DNA from: CAZNLH01 sp964573995
GTDB lineage: Bacteria; Gemmatimonadota; CAZMKB01; CAZNLH01
NCBI GenBank assembly: GCA_964573995.1
Contig: CAZNLH010000009.1
Span: 1-64,000 of the forward strand
DNA: 64,000 bases
Direction: 5' to 3'
The position numbers were made by a program, and so were the translations under genes. Shown one piece after another: positions 43,130 to 51,756 of the stretch. The notes beneath the pieces are model-generated. The model worked only from the letters and a program-made list of their open reading frames with translations, searched no databases and was not told the origin of the DNA. How positions within the stretch are numbered: position 1 is the first letter of the stretch; every line of letters starts with the position of its first letter.

Positions 43130-44643
43130 CTTCTAAACCGAAACCACAGCGAGAACAAACGACCGATGAAGGGGCTCATCCTCGACCGGTAATAGTCGTC
43201 ACCCACCTTCTTTATCGCTTCGGCCTGCGTTGGATATGGGTGAATGGTCCCGGATATCGCCTTCAGCCCGAGCCCTCCGGTCATTGCAAGGGTTATCTCC
43301 GATATCATGTCGCCGGCGTGCGATGCCACGATGGTGGCGCCAAGTATTTGGTCGGTACCCTTCTTGGCGTATATCCTGACGTATCCACCCTCACCATCAA
43401 GAACCGCCCGGTCGACATCTTCCAGGTCCTGGACGTAGGTATCGACCTGCACCTTTCCCCTCTCGATATCTCCCTCGGTAACACCCACGTGCGCCACCTC
43501 GGGATCGGTATAGGTACACCACGGTATCGTCAATGCGCTTGCCCGGCTTCTCCCCCCGAAGAGGGCGTTTCTGATTACTATCCTCGCCATCGCGTCCGCC
43601 GAGTGCGTGAACTTGAACCTGCTGCATATATCGCCGGCGGCGTAGATCCTGTGATTGGTTGTCCTCAGGCGATCATCGACTTCGACCCCCCTCCGGAAAT
43701 CGTAAGCGACACCCACCTCCTCGAGGCCCATCCCATCAACGTTCGGCGCCCTGCCTATCCCCACCAGCACCACATCCACCACCGTCTCCACCCTCTTTCC
43801 CCCCTCCGTAAACCTCACCACTCTCCGCCCACCCCCTAACTCTACCTCCTCGACATCCACGCCGAGACGAACATCAATTCCATCCTTGCGGAAGGCATCC
43901 AGGACGCGCTCGCCGGCCTCTTTTTCCTCCCTGGGGAGCACCCGTCCCGACCTCTCAAGGATGATGACCTCGGAACCGAACCTCCTGAACGCCTGCGACA
44001 TCTCGCAACCTATCGGTCCCGCACCTATTACCGCCATGCGCCTTGGGAGTTCGGTCAGGGAGAATATCGTCTCGTTTGTCAGGTAGCCCGACTCCTCGAG
44101 GCCCTTGATGACCGGCGCCTTTGCCCTTGCGCCGGTCGCGATGACCGCCCGGTGGAACCTTAGCCGTTTTCCCCCGATCTCCACAGAATCCCCGCCCGTA
44201 AAGGTAGCCTCCCCAAGGTAGACATCCACACCACGTCCCTTGAGCCGTTCAACCGAGTCGTTCGCGCTGATCTGCGCACGGAGGCGTCGCATCCGCTCCA
44301 TTACACCATCGAAGTTCACGTTCACCCCTTCCGGCACCTCAACACCGTACCCCACGGCGTCCCGAACGCTTGCAATGGCCCTGGAGGCCCGGATCAAGGC
44401 CTTCGAAGGGACACAGCCGTAATTCAGGCAGTCTCCCCCAAGGAGGTGTCGTTCCCCTATGGCGACCCGGGCCCCCAAGCCCGCCGCTCCAAGCGCGGTA
44501 ACGAGCCCCGCGGTGCCGGCTCCCAGCACAACGAGGTTATATCTGCCGGAAGGATCAGGGTTGACCCAATCACCCGGATGTACATTGGCCACGAGGGCCT
44601 CGTTGAAACGATCGTTCGGACGCACCTCCATCGGCTCAGGCAT
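43126..44643 (-). CDS. MerA/lipoamide dehydrogenase-like flavoprotein disulfide reductase
   Basis: This 505-residue protein has an FAD-binding start (VVLGAGTAGLVTALGAAGLG), a redox-active pair Cys72/Cys77 (GGDCLNYGCVPSKA), an NAD(P)H domain (RRMAVIGAGPIGCEMSQAFR) and a C-terminal dimer domain with the His of TIHPYPTQAEA. It lacks the N-terminal heavy-metal domain and the C-terminal cysteine pair of true mercuric reductase. Such proteins often pair or fuse with TVP38, as here, where the genes overlap by 8 bp. It should reduce a disulfide or metal(loid) substrate with NAD(P)H; the substrate is unknown. GGAGG precedes the ATG at 44643. Confidence 0.92.
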   Translation of the reverse strand: MPEPMEVRPNDRFNEALVANVHPGDWVNPDPSGRYNLVVLGAGTAGLVTALGAAGLGARVAIGERHLLGGDCLNYGCVPSKALIRASRAIASVRDAVGYGVEVPEGVNVNFDGVMERMRRLRAQISANDSVERLKGRGVDVYLGEATFTGGDSVEIGGKRLRFHRAVIATGARAKAPVIKGLEESGYLTNETIFSLTELPRRMAVIGAGPIGCEMSQAFRRFGSEVIILERSGRVLPREEKEAGERVLDAFRKDGIDVRLGVDVEEVELGGGRRVVRFTEGGKRVETVVDVVLVGIGRAPNVDGMGLEEVGVAYDFRRGVEVDDRLRTTNHRIYAAGDICSRFKFTHSADAMARIVIRNALFGGRSRASALTIPWCTYTDPEVAHVGVTEGDIERGKVQVDTYVQDLEDVDRAVLDGEGGYVRIYAKKGTDQILGATIVASHAGDMISEITLAMTGGLGLKAISGTIHPYPTQAEAIKKVGDDYYRSRMSPFIGRLFSLWFRFRR

Positions 44644-45370
44644 GTGATCTCTCCTCCATCGGCACCCCCACCGGCCCGTCCGCGATCTCCTCGTTCAGTG
44701 CCTGCCTGGCGATGCGGGTCACGATGACCGCCACCGCCACGGTGGCGACCAGCCCCAGCCAGAAGAATATATTGGAGCCATGCCCTTCGGTTGCGCCTCC
44801 GGCGGCCAGTTCGGTAAGGTTCTTGACAAGAGACCCGAGATAGACATACATGAGAGTCCCCGGAATCATCCCGATCCACGATGCAATAACATAGTCACGC
44901 AACGAGACCGAGGTGACCCCGTAGAAATAGTTGAGGAGCGTGAAGGGAAAGACGGGTGAGAGACGGGAGAGGAAGACGATATAAAACCCCCTCTCACCCA
45001 CCGCCCTGTCGACCGCCCTGAATTTCGCGTTTTTCATGACCTTCTTCTCGATCCAGTCACGGGCCAGGGTCCTCCCCAGTATGAAGGCCACAGAGGAGCC
45101 TACCACGCTGCCGGCAGCCACAACCAGGTAGCCTTCACCAAGCCCGAAGAGGAATCCCGCACCCAGCGTTATCAGTGAGCCTGGGATCAGGAGTACGCAG
45201 GCTATGACGTAAATCAGGATCAGCAGAAACGGGGCCATCGGCCCGAGGGTCTGCATCCAGCCCAGGAGCCCCGTGGTCCAGTCACGGACCGGGAGTCGCT
45301 GGATCCCGACAAACAGGAGGGCCGCCGCGGCCGCAACGATCAATATCCGCATCCACATCGAAGACTTCAC
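44636..45370 (-). CDS. TVP38/TMEM64 (DedA/VTT-type) membrane protein
   Basis: The 244-residue protein has about five helices and the VTT-domain motif (PGSLITLGAGFLFGLGEGYL, GSVVGSSVAFILGRTLARDW, FLSRLSPVFPFTLLNYFYGV). VTT proteins act as lipid scramblases or transport proteins; bacterial TVP38 members near MerA-like genes are linked to metal(loid) tolerance. The GTG at 45370 is chosen because it overlaps the stop of the upstream gene (GTGA) and follows GGTGGAGA; a longer frame to 45427 would overlap that gene deeply. Confidence 0.9.
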   Translation of the reverse strand: MKSSMWMRILIVAAAAALLFVGIQRLPVRDWTTGLLGWMQTLGPMAPFLLILIYVIACVLLIPGSLITLGAGFLFGLGEGYLVVAAGSVVGSSVAFILGRTLARDWIEKKVMKNAKFRAVDRAVGERGFYIVFLSRLSPVFPFTLLNYFYGVTSVSLRDYVIASWIGMIPGTLMYVYLGSLVKNLTELAAGGATEGHGSNIFFWLGLVATVAVAVIVTRIARQALNEEIADGPVGVPMEERSHA

Positions 45371-46146
45371 TCTCCACCCCCGTTTCGTTCCAAAGGTCTC
45401 GTCCCGATATCGGAAAGGTATGTCCATCCATCCCGCTCGTCATCCTCATTGCCCTTGGTAGACCTGAGGATCACGCCGACGAGCGCACCCAGCCTCCTTC
45501 TGTGCGCCAGCGGAGACCGGACAAGGTCGCCGTATACCTTTTCCAGGTCACAGGGCCTGTCCACATCGTACCATGTGGATAGAGTGGCCACCCGCATGCC
45601 CCGGCTCCTGAATTTCTCGATCAGTTGAGTATAAACCGCCCCGGTTCCCCACAGCACATCCCCCAAGGGAAGAAGCGGGACGCGCGAGGCTATAGCGTAA
45701 ACCCCTCCATCGATACATGGCCCCAGGACCACCTCGGCACGGGAGAAGTCGCGATCGATGTCCAGGATGTACTGAAGGGGTAGCGACGGGGCGTCTGAAC
45801 CGATGAATATCACCCGGTCATAGCCCTGATCCCTCAGCATCATATCGGTATGCTCGAGGCGCGGCCCCAACCCTCCAAGGACCTGCGAGATGACGTGGTC
45901 CCGCATGTAGAAGAAGTCCCTCGCCCAATCGGCATCCCTGCCGTCGGAGGGACATATCGTGATGTCATAGGTCTGCCGGAGGTGCCTGAGATCCTGCCTG
46001 AGGCTCTCCAGGCAGCCCGAATAGAAACGCCGAGCCGCCAGGTGGCCCACCCCCGCAGCCAGCCGTGTCTTGACCCTCTCCAGCACCGGACGCCTGCAGT
46101 AGACCGCCAGTACCGCCCTTCTCTCATCATCCTTCTCAGTCATCAT
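45367..46146 (-). CDS. TIGR04282/DUF2064 nucleotidyl- or glycosyltransferase-like protein
   Basis: This 259-residue protein has VLAVYCRRPVLERVKTRLAA (the family's FARxPxPGRVKTRLA motif), VIFIGSDAPSLPLQYI (GxDxP metal-binding segment), GPCIDGGVYAIASRV and TLSTWYDVDRPCDLEKVYGD. These match 'transferase 1, rSAM/selenodomain-associated'. It probably transfers a nucleotide or sugar during synthesis of the operon's product. The usual Phe-Ala-Arg near the start is replaced by Tyr-Cys-Arg. The start at 46146 follows AGGGGT; longer in-frame extensions lack a site. Confidence 0.9.
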   Translation of the reverse strand: MMTEKDDERRAVLAVYCRRPVLERVKTRLAAGVGHLAARRFYSGCLESLRQDLRHLRQTYDITICPSDGRDADWARDFFYMRDHVISQVLGGLGPRLEHTDMMLRDQGYDRVIFIGSDAPSLPLQYILDIDRDFSRAEVVLGPCIDGGVYAIASRVPLLPLGDVLWGTGAVYTQLIEKFRSRGMRVATLSTWYDVDRPCDLEKVYGDLVRSPLAHRRRLGALVGVILRSTKGNEDDERDGWTYLSDIGTRPLERNGGGE

Positions 46147-46390
46147 CTCTACCCCTGCCGTCCACGACTTTACCATTTTACCATTACCGTGAATCCCCTC
46201 GTATTGATCGGAGGCCGTCTGTCAACGTCCTCACCGCTTTCCTCCAGTTAGTCGAGGGCCGGCGGAAAACCTTACAAATCCCATCACCGAGGGCCTTCTT
46301 ACAGTGGCGGGCCCCGATCGCCCTGAAGGAACGCCCACGTAAAGAAAGGGGGGTCGACCTTGTGGCAAGCCGCTCGAGCACGATAGCGAC

Positions 46391-46651
46391 CTAATCCCTG
46401 CCCCCGATCCTTTCCCTGATTCGTTCTTTTGCTTCCCTGGAGAGGGTGAGAGTGGAGCCCTCGGACGTTCCCTTGAGTTCTTCATCCGACAGGTGGAGCA
46501 TCTCCCGTATCAGGCGTATCTGGCGGAGGTACCGCCGGCAGAACCGGCATATAAGGAGGTGTATTCTCATCGCCAGCAGGCTGCGCATCGGCAGGCGATG
46601 ATCCAGAGACTCGGAGGCCAGCCTCGATGCCTCACGGCAGTTCAACATCAT
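46391..46651 (-). CDS. Zinc-finger (HC2-type) anti-sigma factor
   Basis: The 86-residue protein begins MMLNCREASRLASESLDHRL and has the spaced Cys/His zinc site (Cys5, His31, Cys35, Cys38 in HLLICRFCRRY). It matches short cytosolic anti-sigma factors that pair with ECF sigma genes. There is no membrane helix, so it probably senses an internal signal, for example through zinc-thiol chemistry. Its start lies one base after the sigma gene's stop, so the two are translationally coupled. Confidence 0.85.
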   Translation of the reverse strand: MMLNCREASRLASESLDHRLPMRSLLAMRIHLLICRFCRRYLRQIRLIREMLHLSDEELKGTSEGSTLTLSREAKERIRERIGGRD

Positions 46652-46652
46652 G

Positions 46653-47231
46653 TCATCTCGTCCCCTGAAACCAGTTAAACTCCAGGCATCTCCTCAGGCC
46701 GGCGCGGGCACGATGGAGGATTACCCAGAGATTAGTCGCCGAAATATTGAGAACCTTACAGATCTCACCGCTTTCCATTTCGTCTATTTCCCTCAACGTG
46801 AAGGCCTGCCTTAGGTTGGGGCTCAACCCGTCCAGGCATCTGTGGAAGACCTCCCAGAACTCCTTCTTCTCGAGGACATCCTCCGGCGAGCCCTTCCAGT
46901 CGCCCGGATTGTTCTTCCATCGGCCCCGCTCGTCGAAGAAATCCCCATCCTCCACCTCAGGGAGTCCGCCGGAATCCGCTTGAACGGCTTCTCGGCCCGA
47001 CCGGCGGAAGTAATCGGCGATCTTGTGCTTCAGGATGCCAACCAGCCACGTCTTCTCGGTGGACCTCCCGGAGAACCACTTCTGTGACTCGAACGCCGAA
47101 CACAGGGTCTCCTGGACCAGGTCCTCCGCAAGACCGGGATTCCCGACCCTCAGCAGGGCGAACCGGAACAGAATATCACCGAACCGGTCCACCCATTTTT
47201 CAGGATCCATCTCCTGCTGGATACTCTCCAT
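46653..47231 (-). CDS. ECF-type sigma70-family sigma factor
   Basis: The 192-residue protein has region 2 (WVDRFGDILFRFALLRVGNP, AEDLVQETLCSAFESQ, WLVGILKHKIADYFRR) and region 4 (LSPNLRQAFTLREIDEMESG, EICKVLNISATNLWVILHRA). The chain after region 2 carries an acidic insert typical of sigma factors found with rSAM/selenodomain clusters. GAGG precedes the ATG at 47231; a GTG at 47291 is less likely. It is first in the nine-gene operon that it probably controls, and it diverges from the transglutaminase/radical SAM pair. Confidence 0.92.
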   Translation of the reverse strand: MESIQQEMDPEKWVDRFGDILFRFALLRVGNPGLAEDLVQETLCSAFESQKWFSGRSTEKTWLVGILKHKIADYFRRSGREAVQADSGGLPEVEDGDFFDERGRWKNNPGDWKGSPEDVLEKKEFWEVFHRCLDGLSPNLRQAFTLREIDEMESGEICKVLNISATNLWVILHRARAGLRRCLEFNWFQGTR

Positions 47232-47358
47232 TGAAGGCGCCTCACTCCGAGCGGATGTATGATTGCCCAAACACTTGACCTCGACCCCCACCGGTTCTAA
47301 TTATAAGGGAGTCGTCCGTTTTTCACAAAACAAAAAAACATGAGGGGTCAATTCAGCC

Positions 47359-48333
47359 ATGTGCCTTCTTATCCTGATATCCATGATACTCTCACCCGGT
47401 GCCCTGCTCGCAGGCCACGCTCATGGGGCGAACCACGGCCCGGCGGCCTCGAGGACGTTCGAGATCACCTACGCCGTCGAGGTGACCGATATACCACCTA
47501 CCTCCAAGCGATTGGACCTGTGGATCCCTTACCCCATCGAGGGCCCATGCCAGGAGGTCTCCCGTTTCCATATCGACTCACCTTACACGTCAAGCATCAA
47601 CATGGAGCCCAAATACGGCAACCGCATGGTATACTTCTCGATCCGGGACCCAAGTGACCCGTTCAAGGCGAGCATGAGTTATCTCGTCAGGAGGATCGAG
47701 GACGACCGGGGTAGCCTTGGGCGGAAATCCAGGGATAACATGGGGTGGACCCTCGAGCCAGCACGCCTGATCCCCCTCACCCCAACCGCCAGGCAGATCG
47801 CGCTCTCACATACAGACCCCAATGCCGATCCCTCCGTACAGGCCCGGGACCTCTACGAGCACACGATATCGTACATGACCTACGACAAGAGCGGCACGGG
47901 CTGGGGCCACGGCGACTTCCAGTATGCATGCGACGCCAAGAGGGGAAACTGCACCGATTACCATTCCTACTTCATCGGCCTATGCAGGAACATAGGCATC
48001 CCCACTTACTTCGAGATAGGCTACAGCATCCCGAGGGAGAAGATGGAGGCAGAGATCACCGGCTACCACTGCTGGGCCTATTTCTGGGATGGAAACGAAT
48101 GGATGCCGGTCGATATCTCCGAGGCGGACAAGCATCCTGATATGAAGGACTACTTCTTCGGCCACCACGACGCGAATCGCGTGGCGATGAGCAGGGGCCG
48201 GGACATCACTCTTTCTCCGCCGCAACACGGGCAGCCACTCAACTACTTCGTATTTCCTTACGCCGAAGTGGACGGCGCAACCTACGACGGGATAACGCTC
48301 AAGATCCATTACAAAGAGACCTCCGGCCTGTAA
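47359..48333 (+). CDS. Exported transglutaminase-like protein
   Basis: The 324-residue protein has a signal peptide (ILISMILSPGALLAGHAHGA), an N-terminal beta domain and a transglutaminase-core domain. The triad is Cys198 (RGNCTDYHS), His237 (TGYHCWAYFW) and Asp252 (MPVDISEAD). Such enzymes cut or crosslink amide bonds outside the cytosol; the substrate is unknown. GAGGGG lies 10 bases before the ATG. It starts 127 bp from the divergent sigma gene and overlaps the next gene (TAATG), so it forms a two-gene operon with a radical SAM gene. Confidence 0.88.
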   Translation: MCLLILISMILSPGALLAGHAHGANHGPAASRTFEITYAVEVTDIPPTSKRLDLWIPYPIEGPCQEVSRFHIDSPYTSSINMEPKYGNRMVYFSIRDPSDPFKASMSYLVRRIEDDRGSLGRKSRDNMGWTLEPARLIPLTPTARQIALSHTDPNADPSVQARDLYEHTISYMTYDKSGTGWGHGDFQYACDAKRGNCTDYHSYFIGLCRNIGIPTYFEIGYSIPREKMEAEITGYHCWAYFWDGNEWMPVDISEADKHPDMKDYFFGHHDANRVAMSRGRDITLSPPQHGQPLNYFVFPYAEVDGATYDGITLKIHYKETSGL

Positions 48334-49604
48334 TGTCAGAACATGTCGATATCACCATCAGACCAGGCGAGCACCTCCTGTCCGTGGGGATAGGCAGGAA
48401 GGACGTCCTGACGTACGATCGCACCGGTCGGCCAATTACCATCTTCCTCGGGGGAAGGACATACAAGCGGGGCCTCGACAACAACGTCCTCATGATAATG
48501 GGAGAACGGTCGGAAGGCGGAAAGGTCCGGCGGAGGAGGACACTCGGCCCCAATGAGAAGGCAGCCCTGTTCAGGCGGGCCCGTGAGATCATGACGACCG
48601 TGAGAGAGCGCCTCGAAACCGGGGATACGACCGTCATAGTACCTGGCCTCGAAGAGAGGCAGGCCGTTGAACGGGTAGAACAATGGCTGGCTCTGGTCAC
48701 CTCCATGGGCCCGGAAGACCTTGCCGGTGACCGTGATAGATTCCTCAGCACGTACCGACCCATCGGAATCCTCCCACCGGACCAGTACCTTTCGGTGGTC
48801 CTTCAGGGCACCGAGGGGTGTTCCTACAATCGGTGTACCTTCTGCAGGTTTTACAGGGGAATCGAATTCCGCATAAAATCACCGGATGAGTTCCGCGACC
48901 ACATCCGTTCCGTCAAGGACCTTCTCGGCCCCGCGATTGGACTTCGCAAGACCATATTTCTCGCCGACGCCAACGCAATGGTCATCCCGCGAGACAGGCT
49001 CATTCCTATGATGGAGGTGATCAACGAGGAATTCCAGATCGGCACTGACGCCGGGAGGGAGAGGGGGGGGCCGCCCCGCTCAACCTGCCGCGGCTCGTTT
49101 CGCGGTATCTACTCATTCATAGACTCCTTCAGCGGCCCGATGAAGGAGGCAGGGGAGTTTGCAGAACTGCGGGACCTCTCCATCATGAGGCTCTACCTCG
49201 GTTTGGAAAGCGGCCACGATCCCCTCCTCAGGTTCCTCGACAAACCCGGAATGGCTGCAGACGCGATGAAACTCGTAGGGCGGATCAAGGAGGCCGGGAT
49301 AGGCGTCGGAGTGATAGTCATGGCCGGTATCGGCGGCGACAGGTACGAGCAGGCCCACGTATGGGACACGATCGAACTGGTCTCGAAGATGGACATGGGT
49401 CGAGGGGACATCCTCTACGTCTCGGATTTCGTAGTCCACCCCGAATCGGAGTACCGCAGAAGGGCCGACCTGGAGGGGATCCATCCACTCGGAAGGGGAG
49501 AGATCCTGGCCCAGCGCACGGCTATTACAAGGTCGCTGAAGGACGACGCACGAAGGCGCGGGTACAAGATCGCCCCCTACCAGATCGAGGACTTCATATA
49601 TTAG
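48333..49604 (+). CDS. Radical SAM protein of unknown function
   Basis: The 423-residue cytosolic protein has an N-terminal extension of about 150 residues (TIRPGEHLLSVGIGRKDVLT) and a radical SAM core with the cluster motif GCSYNRCTFCRFYRG (CX4CX2C, seen in HemN/Elp3-like and B12-type relatives). SAM-binding beta strands follow (TIFLADANAMVIPR, IMRLYLGLESGHDPLLRFLD). There is no B12 or TRAM domain and no C-terminal SPASM cluster. The function is unknown. It is translationally coupled to the transglutaminase-like gene (shared A in TAATG), so a role in making or sensing an exported modification is possible. Confidence 0.85.
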   Translation: MSEHVDITIRPGEHLLSVGIGRKDVLTYDRTGRPITIFLGGRTYKRGLDNNVLMIMGERSEGGKVRRRRTLGPNEKAALFRRAREIMTTVRERLETGDTTVIVPGLEERQAVERVEQWLALVTSMGPEDLAGDRDRFLSTYRPIGILPPDQYLSVVLQGTEGCSYNRCTFCRFYRGIEFRIKSPDEFRDHIRSVKDLLGPAIGLRKTIFLADANAMVIPRDRLIPMMEVINEEFQIGTDAGRERGGPPRSTCRGSFRGIYSFIDSFSGPMKEAGEFAELRDLSIMRLYLGLESGHDPLLRFLDKPGMAADAMKLVGRIKEAGIGVGVIVMAGIGGDRYEQAHVWDTIELVSKMDMGRGDILYVSDFVVHPESEYRRRADLEGIHPLGRGEILAQRTAITRSLKDDARRRGYKIAPYQIEDFIY

Positions 49605-49764
49605 GCCCTGACCCCTCGCCATCCCATCGAAGGCCTGGAATCCATGGGGCCGTTTGTAGCCCCGTGCATGTTCCAGCCGATTCCAGGCACGCCGCGCTCG
49701 AGCAAAGGAGAGGGAGACGGACTTCATTGCGGCTCACCCGGAACCGTGGATAGTCCGTTTCCCG

Positions 49765-51123
49765 TCATCCCAGGAAGATGTACCTGACGAGAAAGAGGAC
49801 CGCGATCACGTGGACGAGCCAGTGCGCCCTCTTCCACTCTCCGCGGACCGCGCAGAGCGCCGAGTAGGCGATAAACCCGAACGCGATCCCCTCCGTGATG
49901 CTGAAGGTCATGGGCATTATGATGATGGTGATGAAGGCGGGAATGGCCTCTGTGACGTCATCCCAATCGATGCGGGCTATCCCCTTGAACATGAAGCTCC
50001 CCACCACTATGAGGGCCGGGGCGATGACGGGATAGAGGCGGCTGCCACCGGCCGCCTCGAATCCACCTCCTATCATCCTCGCCGTTGGATACACGAAGAG
50101 CGCCAAGAGGAACATGAGGCCCGTAACCACGTTTGCAAGCCCCGTCCTTCCCCCCTCGGCTACCCCACTCGCGCTCTCGATGTAACTCGTAACGGTAGAC
50201 GTCCCGAGCAGTGCTCCGACCACCGTGCCGATCGCGTCCGACAGCAACGCCATCCGTGCCCTCGGCAGCCTCCCGTCGACCATGAAGCCCGCCTGCTCGG
50301 AGACGCCGATCAGGGTCCCGACCGTGTCGAATAGGTCGAGAAAGAAGAAGACGAAGATGACCGTGAGTACGCCGTGACTGCCCAAGAGGGAACTGAAATC
50401 GAGGCGTAAGAGCGTTGGGGATATCGATGGTGGAGGGCCGACCAGGCCGTGGTACCTGACGGCACCTGTGAGAAGGCCCGCTGATAACGAGACCCCGATA
50501 CCGATGATGATCGCCCCCCTTACGCGGGCGGATAGCAGGGTGGCCATAACGGCCAGGCCCGCGAGCGATATCAACACGGGACGGCTGCCGAGATCCCCCA
50601 AACCTATCAGGGTCCCGGGCCTTGCGACGACTATCCCGGACCACTCGAGCCCAACCACCGCTATTAAAAGGCCGATCCCCACAGCGATGGCGCTCTTGAG
50701 GGATTGAGGCACGACCGTCATGATCAACTCCCTCATTCCCCAGAACGACAATATCACGAAGAGCGTGCCCGAGACGAAGACAGCGGCCAGGGCGGTCTCC
50801 CAGGAGTAACCGAGCCCCCCCATGGCAGCCGTGCCGCAGACAGTGACGGCGAAGTAGAAGTTGTGGCCCATGGCCGGGGCAAGTGCGATCGGGTAGTTGG
50901 CGAGAAAGGCCATGATGAAGGTCGCGGCCGCGCTCGAGATACAGGTCGCTACCATGACGGCCCCGAAGTCCATCCCGCAGGAGGAGAGGACCGCCGGCTG
51001 CACGAATATGATGTACGACATGGTCAGGAAGGTCGTCGCACCGGCAACGGCCTCGCGGGCCGGTGTCGTACCTGCCCTCTCCAGTCCGAAGCGGCGTTCA
51101 AGCGATCGGGATATACTCTTCAT
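49765..51123 (-). CDS. AzgA-family purine (guanine/hypoxanthine) permease
   Basis: This 452-residue protein has about 12-14 helices with AzgA/NCS2 motifs: GATTFLTMSYIIFVQPAVLS, YPIALAPAMGHNFYFAVTVC, FLDLFDTVGTLIGVSEQAGF, and GTSTVTSYIESASGVAEGGR, with conserved Asp and Glu residues in the substrate site. The third motif usually reads PGMGxNAYF; here His replaces one residue near the binding site. It should import purine bases with protons. It is monocistronic, convergent with the radical SAM gene and divergent from the S4 protein gene. Confidence 0.92.
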   Translation of the reverse strand: MKSISRSLERRFGLERAGTTPAREAVAGATTFLTMSYIIFVQPAVLSSCGMDFGAVMVATCISSAAATFIMAFLANYPIALAPAMGHNFYFAVTVCGTAAMGGLGYSWETALAAVFVSGTLFVILSFWGMRELIMTVVPQSLKSAIAVGIGLLIAVVGLEWSGIVVARPGTLIGLGDLGSRPVLISLAGLAVMATLLSARVRGAIIIGIGVSLSAGLLTGAVRYHGLVGPPPSISPTLLRLDFSSLLGSHGVLTVIFVFFFLDLFDTVGTLIGVSEQAGFMVDGRLPRARMALLSDAIGTVVGALLGTSTVTSYIESASGVAEGGRTGLANVVTGLMFLLALFVYPTARMIGGGFEAAGGSRLYPVIAPALIVVGSFMFKGIARIDWDDVTEAIPAFITIIIMPMTFSITEGIAFGFIAYSALCAVRGEWKRAHWLVHVIAVLFLVRYIFLG

Positions 51124-51327
51124 CGGTCATCACTGTTTTACGAGGCAGGGCGCCAGGGAACAGAGAAATTTACGGGGAGGCAACGGCAGATGTCAAGCAA
51201 CCGCACGCCGCGGTTTCCCTGGTTATTTCCGTGTGGACATTCCAAGGGGCGACGGTTAGATTTCAAGAGGTTTCGCACGGGATCGTTCATATAGAATCCT
51301 TCTCAACCACGCCACGATAAGCCCGAT

Positions 51328-51717
51328 TTGAAGCAAGAGCGACAGCAACCGGAGGCCGTAAGGATCGATCGATGGCTCTGGGCGGCCAGGTTCTATAAAT
51401 CGAGGACCCTGGCGGCCAGGGCGTGCGAGGGGGGTAAGGTGGATGTCAACGGCCGGAGGGCAAGGGCCCACAAGACGGTCGTCCCCGGCGACATCGTATC
51501 CTTCCGTGCCGGCGACTGGAGGCGAAAGGTCAAGGTCCTCAGGATCTCCGAGAGGAGGGGCCCGTCATCGGCGGCACGTCTCCTTTACGAAGACATGAGC
51601 CCGCCTCCACCAAGGAAAAACGGCTGGCTCATCGCTCCGCCTCCATCCCGCCCCAAGGGCTCCGGCCGACCCACAAAACAGGAACGCCGGCGACTAAGGA
51701 GGCTCAGGGGGTATTGA
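51328..51717 (+). CDS. S4-domain RNA-binding protein (Hsp15-like)
   Basis: The 129-residue protein has an S4 fold from residue 12 (RIDRWLWAARFYKSRTLAAR, GGKVDVNGRRARAHKTVVPG) followed by a basic tail (KQERRRLRRLRG), as in heat-shock protein 15, which rescues stalled 50S subunits carrying nascent chains. No ATG lies near the start; TTG at 51328 is the best available codon, without a strong ribosome site. Confidence 0.85.
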   Translation: MKQERQQPEAVRIDRWLWAARFYKSRTLAARACEGGKVDVNGRRARAHKTVVPGDIVSFRAGDWRRKVKVLRISERRGPSSAARLLYEDMSPPPPRKNGWLIAPPPSRPKGSGRPTKQERRRLRRLRGY

Positions 51718-51756
51718 ATATCGAAGAAACGCAAAGAGAGGACCGCCAGACACGTC

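Noticed and set aside
43126..44643. True mercuric reductase and a mer operon
   Set aside because: The N-terminal metal-binding domain, the C-terminal cysteine pair and the merR/merT/merP genes are all absent.
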